DNA from: Aquilaria yunnanensis
Lineage: Eukaryota > Streptophyta > Magnoliopsida > Malvales > Thymelaeaceae
NCBI GenBank assembly: GCA_039654915.1
Contig: CM077599.1
Span: 71,144,001-71,208,000, forward strand
Direction of reading: 5' to 3'
Length of the DNA stretch: 64,000 nt
Below the pieces are notes generated by a model, which worked only from the letters and a program-made list of their open reading frames with translations, made no database searches and was not told where the DNA came from. The position numbers and the translations under genes are program-made. Of the stretch, positions 1-13,129 are shown piece by piece (within the stretch, counting starts at the first letter, position 1; each line of letters starts with the position of its first letter).

Positions 1-2109
1 TTTGATAATGTCAATGCTTAAAGTACAAGTTACACTTTCAGGTAAAATTTCAAAGGCTAGTGGTGCCTTTTTTGCTTAAATGGGTCTCCTAATAAGAAAG
101 GGATTAACTTCTGCAATCGCCTTACATTTTCATTGCCGAAAGATTTTGATGGGCTTGGTCTTTGAGATATGAGATTATTGAACTAGGTTTTTTCACGCCC
201 TAAAACCTACCTTAGGAGTTTTAGGACAATGACACGCTGTGCACTCAGAGTAATAAATTTCCTTAAACATGCAAGGCTACAAATATTCTTAATAAATTGA
301 AATAACAAAAACTTATAAACTAAACTTATTAATTTTCATTTGGCATCGAGTAATAGAGCAATTACTACTTAAAATCTTGTACAAAATCTCTAAACATATG
401 TCATATATTAAATCTTATTTTATTATTACCTTAAATCTTGAGCTCTTATAGTCACTTCCTAATTAGCTCACCTTGTATTTCTTATTATCTACCTGAGTAG
501 GAGAAGAGGGGTAAGCATAAATGCCTAATAAATGGTGGGTTGTCCACCATTCCATAAAACATAAAAATAATTCATAAAATGTATAACATAGAGATTGAAC
601 AAAAAAACAATCTTATTGAAAATATCATAAATTTAATATTAATAAAAAAATAATAAACATATAAATATGTTAGAATATCCATTTGTAGGAAAGTCATACT
701 CATAAAAATAAAAAAAAAATCATTTAAGTGTCAAAAACAAATACAATTATCTTTATCGTAAACTATGAAAAAAAAACAAAGGTGAAATTCATACTTGAAA
801 TCATTAGTTAAAATAGAGTAATTTAAAATATATAATAAAACATGATATTTCCTAATATAAAACATAAAAATAGTTCACAAAATGTATAACAAAAGGATCA
901 AGCAAAAGCAATTCTTACAATATAATAACATAAACGCCACACAAAAAATATTTGAAGAGTTTGAAGATAAGCATTGAAATAGCAATTACGAGAACACAAC
1001 AGATAATAATTTTTAATAAAAATCATTAACCAAAATAGAGCATTTTCAAATCATACTGACAGAACAGAGATTCAAAGCATAGTAGGTGGGGCGATTATTG
1101 TGACTATATTTAAACTATTGTAGTATGTCCAGAACTAACAAAGAATCACCATCGATTGAGCGCTCAGAGGGACTAGTCCTAAGAACAATACACTATGAAA
1201 TATAACAGAATAAAATACCTTATAGGGAGGGTCCAAATCTATACTTGTTGGGTACATAACCAACATCCACTAAAACAAAGTCAAAATATCAATTTTGTAT
1301 AGCTATGAAATCTTGTTATGAATCTAAAATAGAATATACTTGAGACATACTTGAAATCAATAGATAGAATAATTTAAGCTAATTTTGATAATAAATAATT
1401 CATGACATAAAAATAAGAATAATGAAACATATTTCAAATGCCAAAAGTACAAAGAATCTAATTAATTTGGATATTCAATACCTAAACTATTTAACATATG
1501 TAGCAAAATAAATATGAATCAAATACTTGGAACTAGAAAGTTCATAAAAATCATAAAATCATATTGATATAAAAACACAAGTAAAACATACTTAATCCCA
1601 TAATCATTGAAACATAACTTACATATTTAGAAACACTAATAATGCATATGTAATTCTTTCAAATATATTTAAACCATAAAACTTTAGAATAAACTCTTAG
1701 ATAATAAAGGTGAAATCAAGAGAAAAAGTCCAAAGATCAAATTATTCTACTTTAAAACCAAAGCTTAATATAATTAAAATTCAATATAATTCAATACTTT
1801 AAAATCAACAAAGTGGATAACAAAATAATAATTTAAATTTAGAATGGTGGACAGCCACTTACCTTAAACTACAAATTTCTAACTCCTAAAAGAATCGTTT
1901 AAGTCACCTTAAATAATTATAAAAAAAGCCTAAATCAAAACTTAAAAAAATTGAGAAATAACACAAAATTATTCTCCATCAATGTCTAAACAAATATTTC
2001 TAAAACCTAAGAACTCATTATCATTGAATTAGTGTTAAAGCCCTAGGGACTCATGTCATTATTAACCCGATTATCTGTTTCGGTCTCACACTTGAAAGAC
2101 TAAATTATA
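1..2109. other. AT-rich intergenic DNA, no gene seen
   Basis: No open frame with recognisable protein content is present. A direct repeat of about 60 bases is visible (roughly 554-614 and 855-917, sharing taaaacataaaaat and aaaatgtataaca), which suggests an old tandem or dispersed repeat. A short motif, atggtgggttgtccaccat, near 535 is palindromic, and a related form (atggtggacagcca) occurs near 1850. This is probably decayed repeat sequence, but I cannot assign a family. Confidence 0.5.
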
Positions 2110-2350
2110 CTTCCTCCGTTTCACATTAATTGACCATGTTACCTTTTTTTACTTAAGTTTGACTTGAACATATTCATATTAATATGTATTGAAAAAAAAT
2201 CATAAAAATGATATTTAGAAACTATAATCTTTGAGGTTTCATTTTCATATAAAATATTTATATTTTTATAATAAATTTTGAAAGAAATAAATTCATAAAT
2301 TAATTGATGTGAAAAGTAAAATGGACAATTTTTGTGAAATGGATGGAGGA
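2110..2350. mobile_element. Stowaway-like MITE (degenerate)
   Basis: The left end reads cttcctccgtttcacattaa and follows a TA. The right end, read in reverse, is cctccatccatttcacaaaa. Both resemble the CTCCNTCCGTCCC terminus of Stowaway/Mariner MITEs, and the 240-bp size and AT-rich interior fit. The right-hand TA is not clean, so the exact end is uncertain by a few bases. It lies directly beside the Mutator-like element that starts at 2372. Confidence 0.45.
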
Positions 2351-2371
2351 AAATTTTAAACCTTAGGATAT

Positions 2372-4036
2372 GGGGAAAGGATATTTTTGGTCGTCTAACT
2401 TTTCCAAATTTGCCATATCAGTCATATAATTTGTTGAATTGCCAAACAAATTCTCTAATGTTAAAACCGTTAGCTCTATTAGTCCTACAACTTGTTTGGC
2501 TAATGGAAGTGCTAATATGGTACTTAATGCCGTTTTATTTTAGTGACTAAACTAACATTTTCAAACCTTAGTTACGTGAAAATTTTTTCAAAATTTGATG
2601 GTTATAAACTCTTAATCACTCCAATCATAATTTTAGTAGTCATTTGGCAATTCGACTAATTTTAGGACTTATTTGGTAACTTGAATAATTTTAGGACTAA
2701 CTTAAGAAATTTGAAAAAGTTATAAGACAGCAAATGACAAAAAAAATTGAAAAAGTTATAAGACTGGAAAATGAACCATCAATTGACAACAAATTACAAA
2801 TTGAGTAACAAACAATTTTAATTCAAACTAACAACAATATAGTCCAAAAAATATATCACAACAAACTTTAGATTTGTCCTATCGGGAGTATCCTATCCTA
2901 TCCTATTTTCAAATCTTAAATGTGTACCAAAACTTTAGATTTGTCCTATTGATCTACATAAACATATATAGCGTATCCAAATTTGATACTTTCTATCAAT
3001 TTCACCTTTAACTCGAATGAAAATGTTGATGTGCATTAAATAATATTAAAATAAACTTTAAATAACAACTTTGGTGCTCAAATTTTTTTCAGTTACTAAT
3101 TCTAACTTTTTAACTTCCACTAAAATCAGTTATGTTCTCCCTCAACCAATTCGGCCCACATGGGTATTTCTTCGAATATATGGGTGCATTTTATGATCTT
3201 ATCCTTCAAAGAACCAACTAGTTCAAAGCCTATTTCCTACGGAAATTCAGTCTTAAATCTAAGAGAAATACAACAACAACTAAAACATTTAGTGCAGCAT
3301 TTAGTTCTTTGACTTGATTTGGCAGTTGTAGGAGGCATGCAAGAACGAGGACACCACTATTTCTTTGAACTCAGAGAAGAGATTATCGGGGAGATCATCT
3401 AAGTCGAAATGTTGTACCTCATCATCAGTGTTCAATGGTGGCTAAAATTCTAGGTCCAATGGTGACAAGCCTTGGTGCGGTCAGCAATGATGGACATTTT
3501 GGGTCTGGTCACGGTGAGCCTTGGAGTGTTTAGCTGTGGCGGAAATGTGACAAGAACAAGAAAAGGAGAGATTCTCAATCAGAATTCTCACAATCGAGGT
3601 TGGATTTGAGAGTGGTAGCGAATTTGCTTCAATCATTGAAAGAAAAAATGAAAAAAATGAGGGAAAGAGAAAAAAGAGGCAGTCAAGAGGACACAGGGAA
3701 GGATGATTCCATTGCCAGTGGTAGCAAGCAAAGGTTGGGAACGGATGAAACAGCAAAGGTAAGAGACGATGAAGAGGGATGAGAAAAGAACAAGGAAGGT
3801 GCTTAAATTTTGATAAAAAAAAATTCAAGTAAGCAAATAAGGTTTGAAAAGTCTTAGTTTAGTCACTGAAATAAACATCATTAAGTGCCATGTTAGCACT
3901 TTTGTCAACCAAACAAGTTGTAGGACTAACAGAGCTAACGATTTTAATGTTAGAGGACTCGTTTGGCAACTTGACAAATTATAGAAGTGATATGTCAAAT
4001 TTGAAAAAGTTAGATGACCAAAAATGTCATTTCCCC
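2372..4036. mobile_element. Mutator-like element with ~195-bp terminal inverted repeats
   Basis: The sequence from 2372 to about 2570 reappears inverted at about 3840-4036. Shared landmarks include ggtcNtctaactttttc, tcctacaacttgtttgg and gtgactaaactaa. The element is flanked by a 9-base near-duplication, TTAGGATAT at 2363-2371 and TTAGGATCT at 4037-4045 (8 of 9 match), the target length typical of Mutator-like elements. No transposase is visible. The interior (about 3290-3800) is GC-richer than the arms and holds open frames of 115 aa (-) and 60 aa (+) that resemble nothing I know. It could be a non-autonomous MULE carrying foreign sequence (Pack-MULE type), but the cargo is unidentified. 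Confidence 0.75.
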
Positions 4037-4149
4037 TTAGGATCTCGAGAAACCTGCCTCCATACCTAAGGACCTACATTGTCGTTAGACTAATTTTGCT
4101 ATACATAAACTCATCTTCTTCATCACAGCCTTACTACAACTTGGGGTTA

Positions 4150-5430
4150 ATTACGAACATTAACTCTAACCATTAATTATTATTCTTGTTCTAACCCCAA
4201 CTTGCATTATATTCGTAGCGTGTCTTTAATGTCAACAAAATGTTTCATTTTTGCTCTTTTTTGAACAAAGAACATTTAGTTGAATGGAAAATGTCACGTC
4301 AATATATGTTAATAAGGGAAAACGCTAGTTTTAACCCTTGAAAACTAAATCCTTAGCCAAACACTCTTTGAAACTTTTTCATCTAACAAAAATCTCCTTA
4401 AAAATGTTTCTACCCTCCGACCTTCATTCTTGACATCTTTCTCCACGTCGCGTTGTCCTACTTTTCTCGCCACCAACCCTCACCATCTGACCAATCCTTC
4501 TTCTATCCTCTCCGACCTCCTCCACCTCTCCTACTTACCCAATCCAACCTCTTTGGTATCCGATGATTAACCTTAAGACAATGACCGAGATTGTTGCAGA
4601 CATGACCTAACTGCAAGTGGCTTGTTGGGATGCAGTTCAAAGTGGCACTGCGCTCGGCTCCTTTGCCTAAAATCATAAAGCTTGCTAATGATGAATTTCC
4701 TTGTCCTATGTTGACTATGCAAGGTAAAAAAACTACTTTCAATTTCGTCACCTTTGGTTGTCCTGTAGTTATGACATGGCTTCCTCCATTTCTTTTTACT
4801 TTTCGGTGAAGAAACTAGTAAAAATTTGAAGTTAGATTGGAAAATTTTTCTGCAAAATGTCTGAATTAACAATTGCAAATGGTAGGGGTAGAGAAAGGAA
4901 GATTGTTGGCATGGAGAAGGGAGTGAAGGTTCTTGGTGGAAAAGAGGGACTGGACAGTGAAAATGATGCGCACTTCATCATGGTGTTAGACCTGACATAA
5001 CCTACATGTGGACGCGGTATGAGGAGGGGATTGGTTAGGTGGGAAGGGAAGAGGAGGTCAGAGAGTACAGAAGAAAGGTGGTCAAATGGTGGGGGCTTGT
5101 GGCTTGAGAGGTGGGATATGGTGGCGCAGAAAAGGATGTTGAGAATGGTAGAGAATAAGAGGCCAAAGGCTTCAAACATTTTAAGGAGGATTTTATTAGA
5201 TGAAAAAGTTTCAAGGTGTGTTTAACAAAGGGTTTAGTTTTCAAGGGTTAAATTTAGTGTTTTTCCCTACAAACATATGCTGTTGTGGTATTTTTCATCT
5301 AACTTAACGTTTTCCATCCAAAAAAGAGGCTAAAATGAGACATTTTATTGACGTTAGGGACATACTACTGACAAAATGTAGGTTGGGATTAGAACAAAAC
5401 AATAATTAAAGTTAGGGTTAATGTGTGTAA
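4150..5430. mobile_element. Second Mutator-like / foldback element with ~280-bp inverted arms
   Basis: The left arm (about 4150-4430) and right arm (about 5165-5430) are inverted copies. Matched stretches include cattaactctaac with cattaaccctaac, ttaacccttgaaaactaaa, and ttgaaactttttcatctaa. The arms are longer than in a typical MITE. I found no convincing 9-bp target duplication, so the outer limits are approximate. The centre (4430-5165) has GC-richer patches with open frames on both strands (to 115 aa) that match no family I recognise. No transposase is seen. Confidence 0.6.
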
Positions 5431-6173
5431 GCAGCTTGCAAATCACTACCATATCTAGCCAAAACCTCACTAAACTTGTTTATACATTCATCATAAACAA
5501 TCCCAATCATTAACTATCTCTTTTAATCGACAAAATAAATTATATTTAATTAAATCATCAACATAAATCCCTCTTCAAATTCTAAAAATAACTAAGATAT
5601 GTATTAAAAATAATTAACAATTACTTACCAAAGATTTTCCAATTAAAGAGAAAATTCACAAGTGCTTCCCTCTTAATCATCAATTAATTGTTACTTCTTC
5701 TACTTCTTCAAAGCAAAGTAGCAACCATATAAAAAAAAAGTAAGAGAAATACTCAAACCATATTTTCTTTTCTTCCCTCCTTTAAACAATTTTTTTCTCT
5801 CTCTATATATATACATAGCCGAACTCATTTAATCCTTAAGCAAATTCAGCAACCTTTTTTTTTCTTTTCACTCTTATTTTTTTTCCTTTTTATTTTCTCT
5901 TCTATGTAACAGGCACCAAAATCCTATTAGGCTTCAAAATCCTTGTTTATTTTTCCTTCTTTGTTTCACATTATTACCTTTTTATTTATGTAATCGACTA
6001 TTTTTTTTATTTTTTATCCTCCCCACATTTTTTCCTTATCCTTTCTCTTTTAATTTCTTTTTATTTTCCTTCTTCTATCATTTAATAACCCGCTGAACTT
6101 CAAAGAATTTTTTTTCTTAAACTTTGTGCTTATACAATTAACCTAAACAAGCTATATTTAATAAAATTTTGGT
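5431..6173. other. Intergenic, T- and CT-rich, no gene seen
   Basis: The segment is pyrimidine-rich on the + strand (about 5750-6080), with a short TA-repeat near 5806. I see no recognisable coding sequence or element terminus. Confidence 0.45.
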
Positions 6174-6767
6174 GTTGTTACATCACCTATTGGGCTCACA
6201 ATTCTAAGTCTGTTTGTGGGCTAACAAGGATGTTAGACATATAAATGAGGGTGATTTTGACACCCCATATCCTACATGGGAAGTTTGTGATTTCTGATAT
6301 GTATATATGACTCTAAATTTCAAAGTTTGAACACCTAACACTAACCCTTTTCACAAAGAATAACTCATGTGGTGTGGGTGGGTATTCCATGGACCGATTC
6401 TAGACTTTGGTCATCACAAAAAGTATCAGAGCTAATCTAGTTTCATAATAGTGTGAGCAGTACTTTTGATTCTGTATGGGATGAAGCTCGATTATATTAT
6501 GTTTATTCCATATACGGTTCATATCCATCACTTATCAAGCTCATGATTCTGGATCTATTTGTGGCCCAACAAGGACACTGGGTATACAAGTGGGGGAAAT
6601 TTTGACACCTCACATCTCACATAAAAAACCTGTGTGATTTATGATGTGTATATATGACTCTAAGTTTTAAGGCTTGATCACCTAGCGCTTATGCTTTTTA
6701 CAAAGGATAACCCATATAGTGTAGGTGGGTGTTCCGTGAATCGGTTCTGAACTTAGGTTGTCATGAG
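6174..6767 (+). mobile_element. TRIM-like retroelement: two ~245-bp direct repeats around a tRNA-Met-type primer site
   Basis: Two diverged direct repeats lie at about 6174-6421 and 6520-6767. Shared motifs include gattNtgacaccNca, tgtatatatgactctaa and gtNggtgggtNttccNtg. Immediately after the first copy comes GTATCAGAGC (6423-6432), the core of the plant initiator-Met tRNA primer-binding site, followed by only about 90 bp before the second copy. Repeat, primer site, short spacer, repeat is the layout of a terminal-repeat retrotransposon in miniature. No polypurine tract or target duplication is convincing, so a decayed tandem repeat remains possible. Confidence 0.4.
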
Positions 6768-6899
6768 TATTACTAGCAAATACTTTTTGGTGTACCTCCA
6801 ATGCCACTGATTCTCTTGCAAAAAGGGTAATATCAGCAAAGCATGCAAAAAGTGGCTCGTTATAAGGTGCTTCAAAAGGGTCTTCTCCTACATAAACAA

Positions 6900-6939
6900 G
6901 AAAAAGCTTGATCTACGGTGAAAAAGCTTGATCTACGGT
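6900..6939. repeat. Exact 20-bp tandem duplication
   Basis: gaaaaagcttgatctacggt occurs twice in immediate succession. It lies at the 5' edge of the LINE remnant and may be a slippage or insertion-repair scar. Confidence 0.9.
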
Positions 6940-8201
6940 CAGGAACTTTTATTATTGTCAACTAGGTGGCAAGGTGGCATGGACACAAATATTAATAGTT
7001 GGAATGATAATTGGATTCCCGAGTGGCGTATTAACCGATTAGGTTTGTTTGGTAATGAAATTAAGTTTCCAATGGTTCAAAAGGTGAACAATCTCATTTA
7101 TCCTAATGGAATAGGGTGGACCATCAACCTTATTCAATCAATATTTCCAAAACAGGTGGTCAGAAGTATCATTTCCATTTATCTGACCATGTATGTTGCC
7201 CCTGTTGATAAAATAGTCTACATTAGCTCTTCAAATGGCCAATTCCACTCATGCTACAGCAAAAACTAAGAAGATTAAATTAAGTAGCTAAGAAATTTTG
7301 GTTTTAACACAATGGTCGAAGTTACTCAAGTTCACTTAGGCATCACAACTTCCTAAGAAAATGAAACTTTTTCTTTGGAAATGCCGTGCCAATGCTTTGC
7401 CAACAAGAGGAAACTACTTATCACCTTGTTCTTCATTGGCATACATATCTTTTTGTTTGGAGTCACACGCCACAAATTTAGATCCCTAAATAAGGAAATA
7501 CCACCCGATCATGGTTGTCATCACTATTAACAACTCAAAATAAAACTTTTCATCGTTCTAATGACTTTATTCTGGTTGCAGCTATTGCATGGAACATTTG
7601 GTTAAATAAGAATAACATCATATTTGGTCAAGCTACTTAGAATCCTAACCATGTTCTATTTATGTGTGACCAAGAATTTGATGTACTTAATTAAACGGCA
7701 CCCATGAAGCTATGCCATCTCCAGCTTAAACATGATTATCCTAAGCTCATGGTGAGAAATTAGGGCAACAGGAATGTTCCAAAAAACCTACAATTGTCTT
7801 CACTGACATTGTTTAGAATAATTAGTGGCTTTGGAGTTGTTGTTTTATCTTCGTTAAGCCTTCCTGAACTTCCCATAAGAGGCAACTCAAATATGATAAC
7901 TTCTTCATTGATGGTAGAATTCCATGTAATCGTCCAAGCTCGCTGGTGGCCAGTCCACTCAAACCATCAACATATTATTATTCTCACTGATTGTCTGAAT
8001 ACTTTTTTGCTTATCAGTGGCAGCAAACTGATTCAATTGCCCCCAACTTATTTAATCTATAATGTTATTACTCCTATATCTAAACTCGACTCCTGTACGT
8101 GTATGGCAATATTTAGAATTGCTGCCCAACAAGCCATGAGGCAACTAGGAAGGCTCTTTATGAATAGTATCGCTCATTATACTACTTTTTTCTTAGTATA
8201 A
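6940..8201 (+). pseudogene. Decayed L1-type LINE fragment (zf-RVT and RNase H regions)
   Basis: This is the 3' part of a plant non-LTR retrotransposon ORF2, broken by stops and frameshifts. Near 6985 the frame reads NINSWNDNWIPEWR, the signature upstream of the zf-RVT domain of plant LINE polymerases. Near 7195 it reads APVDKIVYISSSNGQF. Near 7355, in another frame, it reads KMKLFLWKCRANALPT, the zf-RVT core. Near 7580, AIAWNIWLNKNNIIFG matches the linker before RNase H. From about 7930, ARWWPVHSNHQHIIILTDCL resembles the tethered RNase H. The reverse transcriptase itself is absent, as expected from a 5'-truncated and mutated copy. No host function is implied. Confidence 0.65.
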
Positions 8202-9049
8202 AAAGATTAAATTTAAATCTTCTATGAAAATAATAATTTCAACTCAATATTTCTTTTGTTTGTTTTATAAAACTAGTGGAGTCCTTTTATAAATTTTTAT
8301 GGAGTCTATATACGTATATATGTATATATAACATTTTGTTCGAGCTAAATGTGTGGAAATGTTTTTTCTCTTACTTTACAGTTTGAGCCTTGAATTTTTG
8401 TGATTTTTTAAAGTCCTAAATCTATTCATGCAACAATGGAATTATTTGCTCTTAATAAAATTTTCACCTAATAACAAATCCATCCTGAGGTGTTTGGAAA
8501 AATTACAAATTTCCCCTTTTATTAAGAAACTTACATTTTGACCTTGTGGCAGATCTAGAAAATTTGTAAAGATGTGTCTATAAGTACCACAATTTCATAT
8601 GATATCTTACTTATGTTTTTCTTATTGAGCAACATTAACATTAGTTTACCCTTAATATCATCAAATGCCGGAATATTATGTAAAATATTATAGTACAACA
8701 TGATATTTTATAGTAAAAGGAATATGTGTCATCTCTCAATTTTTTTGTCAATTTGCCACAATATATTATGGTTTACTGTATAATAATCATATGGCACAAA
8801 ATTACCACAATACTATAACCAAGCTAGTTAATTTTATTTTTTAATTTTACAATATTGACTGAAAATCAACTTAATTAGTGAGTAGTTTAAACTTGAGAAG
8901 AACAAATTTTCTTTTGGAAGAAAAATTGACAAAAAAAAAAAAAGCTCTGACTTAGCATTTATTTGTTTAGCCATTGTTCCACAGCTTCGATGTGATCTAG
9001 AAAATTGTGGATTATAGAGATGGATAGGGGAGAGGTACATGTATATGAC
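8202..9049. other. AT-rich intergenic DNA, no gene seen
   Basis: AT-rich sequence without recognisable coding content. It has short self-similar stretches around 8680-8820 (atattatgtaaaatattatagt and relatives) that may belong to a small palindromic element, but I could not define ends. Confidence 0.4.
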
Positions 9050-9350
9050 TTTTTTTTTTTTAATGGCAATGAGAGATTTTATTAATAAAACCAAATGATA
9101 CAGATATCATCTTAGAGTAAAAAATGATGAAAGAAACCCCAAACCCCAACAAACTTAAAAATTGGATTGAACACCGCAATCCCAAGCCCAAGCACCTTAT
9201 CTCAACACCGAAAAACCAGAGTAAGCCTACTAAAAGCCCACCTATAGGACATTACCCTCTTAGAGAACCTTATCCCAGAACCACTAAAACAAACCTATAT
9301 TGGAGGATAGAAAAACTGTGGTCCGTAAAGCATTTCCTCTTTTCTTAGAT
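9050..9350 (-). mobile_element. Probable 3' end of a LINE/retroposon, antisense
   Basis: On the + strand a run of T (about 9050-9060) is followed by aatggcaatgagagatttta, then C- and A-rich sequence. Read on the - strand this is a 3'-UTR-like stretch ending in aataaaatctctcattgcca and poly(A), the form plant LINE and retroposon 3' ends take. No coding part or target duplication was found. The open frame in the segment looks like compositional chance. Confidence 0.35.
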
Positions 9351-12300
9351 CTTCTTTCTTTTTGTTATTGTTTATGTTACTCTTTAATAAAAAAATATTG
9401 GAAAGTCAATTACTAAAAGATGACTATCATACAATTTAAATTATAATTTCAGAAATTGTTATCGAACAGTGTAAAAAAATAAGGAGTAAAATGTAGATTT
9501 TTAAAAATAAAAGGGTCAAATTATAGGTTAGGGCAAACCTCAATGGATAATTGTAAGTTTCCCTTTCCATTAATAAGAATCATACCTAGATGAATTTCCT
9601 CTTTTATTCCGACTTTTTCTCTAAAGAGGTTACACCTTCCTTTAAACGTTCCAAGCTTTGCACCTCTAAAATATTTCCTTCACCTTAGCAAATATGGGTG
9701 TTGAGTCATTGGCACTAGAACTTTTGAATAAAATGTTAAGTAAGTTTTTTTTACATAAAAAGATAAGTTGGGAATCAAATGAAATGAAATTTTTTTCCCC
9801 TTAGATAAAATAAATGAAACACAAAGATCTTATTTATAGCTTGACTAAAACCCTAATTAAAAAATTTTCCATTTATGTTTCCAAGAACACATAACAATGA
9901 AAAATTCAAATGATATTATAAACCTAGTCCTACAAGCTAAAGTTTGAAAAATAATAAAGAAGCACTAAACAATCCTATCACAAACATAATACCCTTACAT
10001 CATTACCATGTAGGATACAGAGACTTGAAAACCAAGAAATTAAAGGTTACTGCTTATCTTGAAAAATAACACATTTAGATTGTAACAAAGCAAACAAATT
10101 TGAGGTCCCCACAACTGGGTGTTGCCAACCCTACTTATCATTGCAACTCTTCCCGTCATCATTCCACGTTGGAAATCTAAACTCCTCTGAATCGATTAAT
10201 GTCTTGGGTGACAAAATGAGCGGTGAAAGTAACATAATGGTAGTTGGAAAGGAGGCAACCGATGGTGCGTCATTACTCAAGGGCACTTGGTTGAGCTGAA
10301 GGGTTGCTGGGGCATACTTTTGTAGCCTTGTGGGTGGCTTCCCAGCCTTTGAATACCTTGCCTTTGTCTCAATTACCACTTGTACCTGGAATATGTTCTG
10401 GCAACTGCCTTCCATTTTTTTGGGTCACAAGTAACCTTAATCAATTCTTCTACAATAAAGGCGTTTGATAAACTTTGAATTGCTATTGCACATGTTAGGA
10501 GCTTGAGATAAATATAAATAACTATGGAGTGAGGTGGAGAGGAAAAGAAGTTATTTTTGTAGTGGTTAGTTTCCCTAAATTAAAAATTTGATAGCCTAAT
10601 TTGAGTTGCAGTAACTATTTTAAGATTGTGACCAGTCTTCAGTCAAAAACACATCACAATTCACATGTTTCATCAGTCATTCACTCTTAACTATCCTTTT
10701 TTACCGGGGTAAAAGAAAGGATAAAAACAAATTTTTCATGTATGGTATTTCTTTTTTGTTCAAAGTTATTTGTTATATGCAAAATGAGACAATTTCAGGT
10801 TTTAGTATAAACATCATTCTTTTTCTTCTTTTTCAATTCTTTCTTAGTGGTATAATTGTGCTTTGTTTTTTACGTGCAATAAAAAACAACATATAATTTT
10901 TTAGATGAATTACATCATGTGACACATTATTGTTCAAGTACAAATATTAGAAAAATTGGCTAATAAATCTAACTTAGCTTTGCTATGTGCATTATAAAGC
11001 AAAGTTCTTTACCTTGAGATAATAGAAAATGATACTACATGCTTAGAACTATAAAATAAGCTTTTAAACAATGAAAAATTAAACAACTAAAATATTTTCC
11101 TTTAAAAACTGGTCCATAACCATTCATTTTTTTATGAAGCCTTCAAAGAACAAACATATATTTCATACTAATTAAGGCTCATGGTTCCATAAATGATAAG
11201 TAAACATGAACGGGCAAGTTAATTTAATCAAAACCAACCTTATCTGAAGCCATTTATTTTCATGGTTAATTGCAACGTTATCAATGTAAGGTTTCTAATT
11301 AAAATATTTTTTATTGTTCTATTGTTGTAAAGTCATGAAAAAATCTTAAAACTATAAGATTTTACCAAAAAGTTCTTAGAATAAGATGAAAAAAATATAA
11401 CCATTAAATTATTTTAAGAAGTTCATATTATAAATATTTTCATTTACTAAACTATAAAAATATAAATATATTGTCATGCCATAAACATACAACATAACAA
11501 AAACAAGTTCTAGAATCCACATTGCATAATGAAAAGTTTATGACCAATGGTAATGTCAATATTATCTTCAAAGTTCATATTATTCTACTGTCATGCAAGG
11601 AGTAAAAGGCTAAACTCCGTAGTTGTGATGAAGATTGGTATCTTAATTGCAACTTGATGAGAGAAAAGCCTCATTCTCATCTTCAGAAAGCAGAATATCC
11701 AAAATCAAGGCTAGTAACCGGTGTTATTCATATGATCATCAGAAGAGAGTCCACTTATTCACATAAGAGGTAAATCAAGAAAATTGTTTAGTTGGATTTG
11801 AAGATCTGAGCAGATGTTTTGACTAAGGTTGAAGGGTCACGTGTTATGATGCCACACATGGCTATTTTAGTTATGACCCATATCAATAAGTTTGATATGA
11901 ATTTGGTCTATGTTAATGATGGGCCAATAATAATGTTTTGCTTTTACATTTATTAAAGAAGCTGAGGATTGAGTGAAAAGCTTTCTCCCTCATTTTAGGC
12001 CCTACCTTTGGAATAAAAGGAAGGGTAACATACCCTTGCACTAATTAAGTTCCCCCTAATACTTACTGAGACAATAAACAATGAGAAAAAGTTAATTCAT
12101 GATTTCAAGATGATGGATTATTCATCTTGGATGCCTCCTGTACAATGTTAGGAAGCCCGCCTAGGTACAAATGCATATTAGATTTACTGTATATTGGTTA
12201 ACCATTACCTTTGTGACTTTTTTGGGAGACACCATCATCTTTATTGATTAGGCCTCAGTAAGGAAAACTTACATGGTAGGCCTTAAGGGTGATTCTTCCT

Positions 12301-13019
12301 TAATATCAATGAAAGGTCAGTTGAAAAAGTGCGATTTAAAAAAATGAATGATGAGGCCAAGCTCCCATTGTATAAAAACCTAACCTAGCCTAGTCAACTA
12401 AAGTCGAGGAGGTAGAGTTAGTCATCAGCAAAGTGACTAAGCTAGAAAAGATTTACTTGAACATGTAAGAAATTTATTTATTGATTTCTTGTGAGCTTAA
12501 CATAAATTATTTGCATGGCTTCTGACTGATGTACAAAGAACAAATGTTAAAATTATATCTCAAAAGCTTTATGTCAACCCCTTAACCTTGCCTATCAAGC
12601 AGAAATAGAGGAATATAGCCCCTCAAAGAAAATAGTTTATTAGAGAAAAGGTACAATGACTTTTGGAGGCAAGAACCATAAGTGTCTATAATGATATGCG
12701 GTGAGCGAGGTATCAATCCCATAGAGAAAGAGTGATTAATCTTTCTTAACGACTATGTTATTTAATTTTCTTTTATCTAAGTTAACCAATTTTCAGATAA
12801 TCACACAAGTAATGAATGAATTAATAATGAGAATGAACTCAAGAAATCTTAAATTAAGTAGAAATATGTTTGTGTCAAAATTTGTGTCATGCCCACATTT
12901 TTGTTCTTTCCTTGTATAACTTGGAGTATTCATAAGCATCAAAGCCGAGCTCTTTTAATTCATCTAGTTGGAAGAGTTGCTTTTAACTAGTGTCTTTCAA
13001 CTCAAAGTTTAACTTTTTG
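9351..13019. other. Intergenic, mostly AT-rich; one unrecognised GC-richer patch
   Basis: No gene can be supported. About 11500-12700 is less AT-rich and retrotransposon-like. Near 11810 the + strand reads ADVLTKVEG after a stop, reminiscent of the ADxxTK motif at the end of Copia polyproteins, but that alone is weak. A separately listed open frame lies at 10131-10415. Confidence 0.4.
10131..10415 (-). other. Unrecognised 94-aa open frame in a GC-richer patch
   Basis: The - strand frame has balanced, protein-like composition (it contains ARYSKAGKPPTRLQKYAPA) and sits in a patch with more GC than its surroundings. An overlapping frame just upstream reads VTCDPKKWKAVARTYSRYK, so a frameshifted fragment of a longer sequence is possible. 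I know no family it belongs to, and it shows no splice structure, signal peptide or membrane segment. It could equally be a transposon fragment. Confidence 0.2.
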
Positions 13020-13090
13020 ATGGCCCAAAAGGATTAGTGCGCTAGCTCAATTGGTAAATGAGATGACATACTTAAATAAGAATGTAATAT
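13020..13090 (+). mobile_element. tRNA-like A-box region, possible SINE fragment
   Basis: gtgcgctagctcaattggta contains TAGCTCAATTGG, a good match to the pol III A box. A B box (GGTTCGA type) is not visible at the right distance, so this is at most a fragment or a chance match. Confidence 0.25.
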
Positions 13091-13129
13091 CTAAAGGTAG
13101 TAAAGAACTAATCTTTACCTCTAAAAAAA

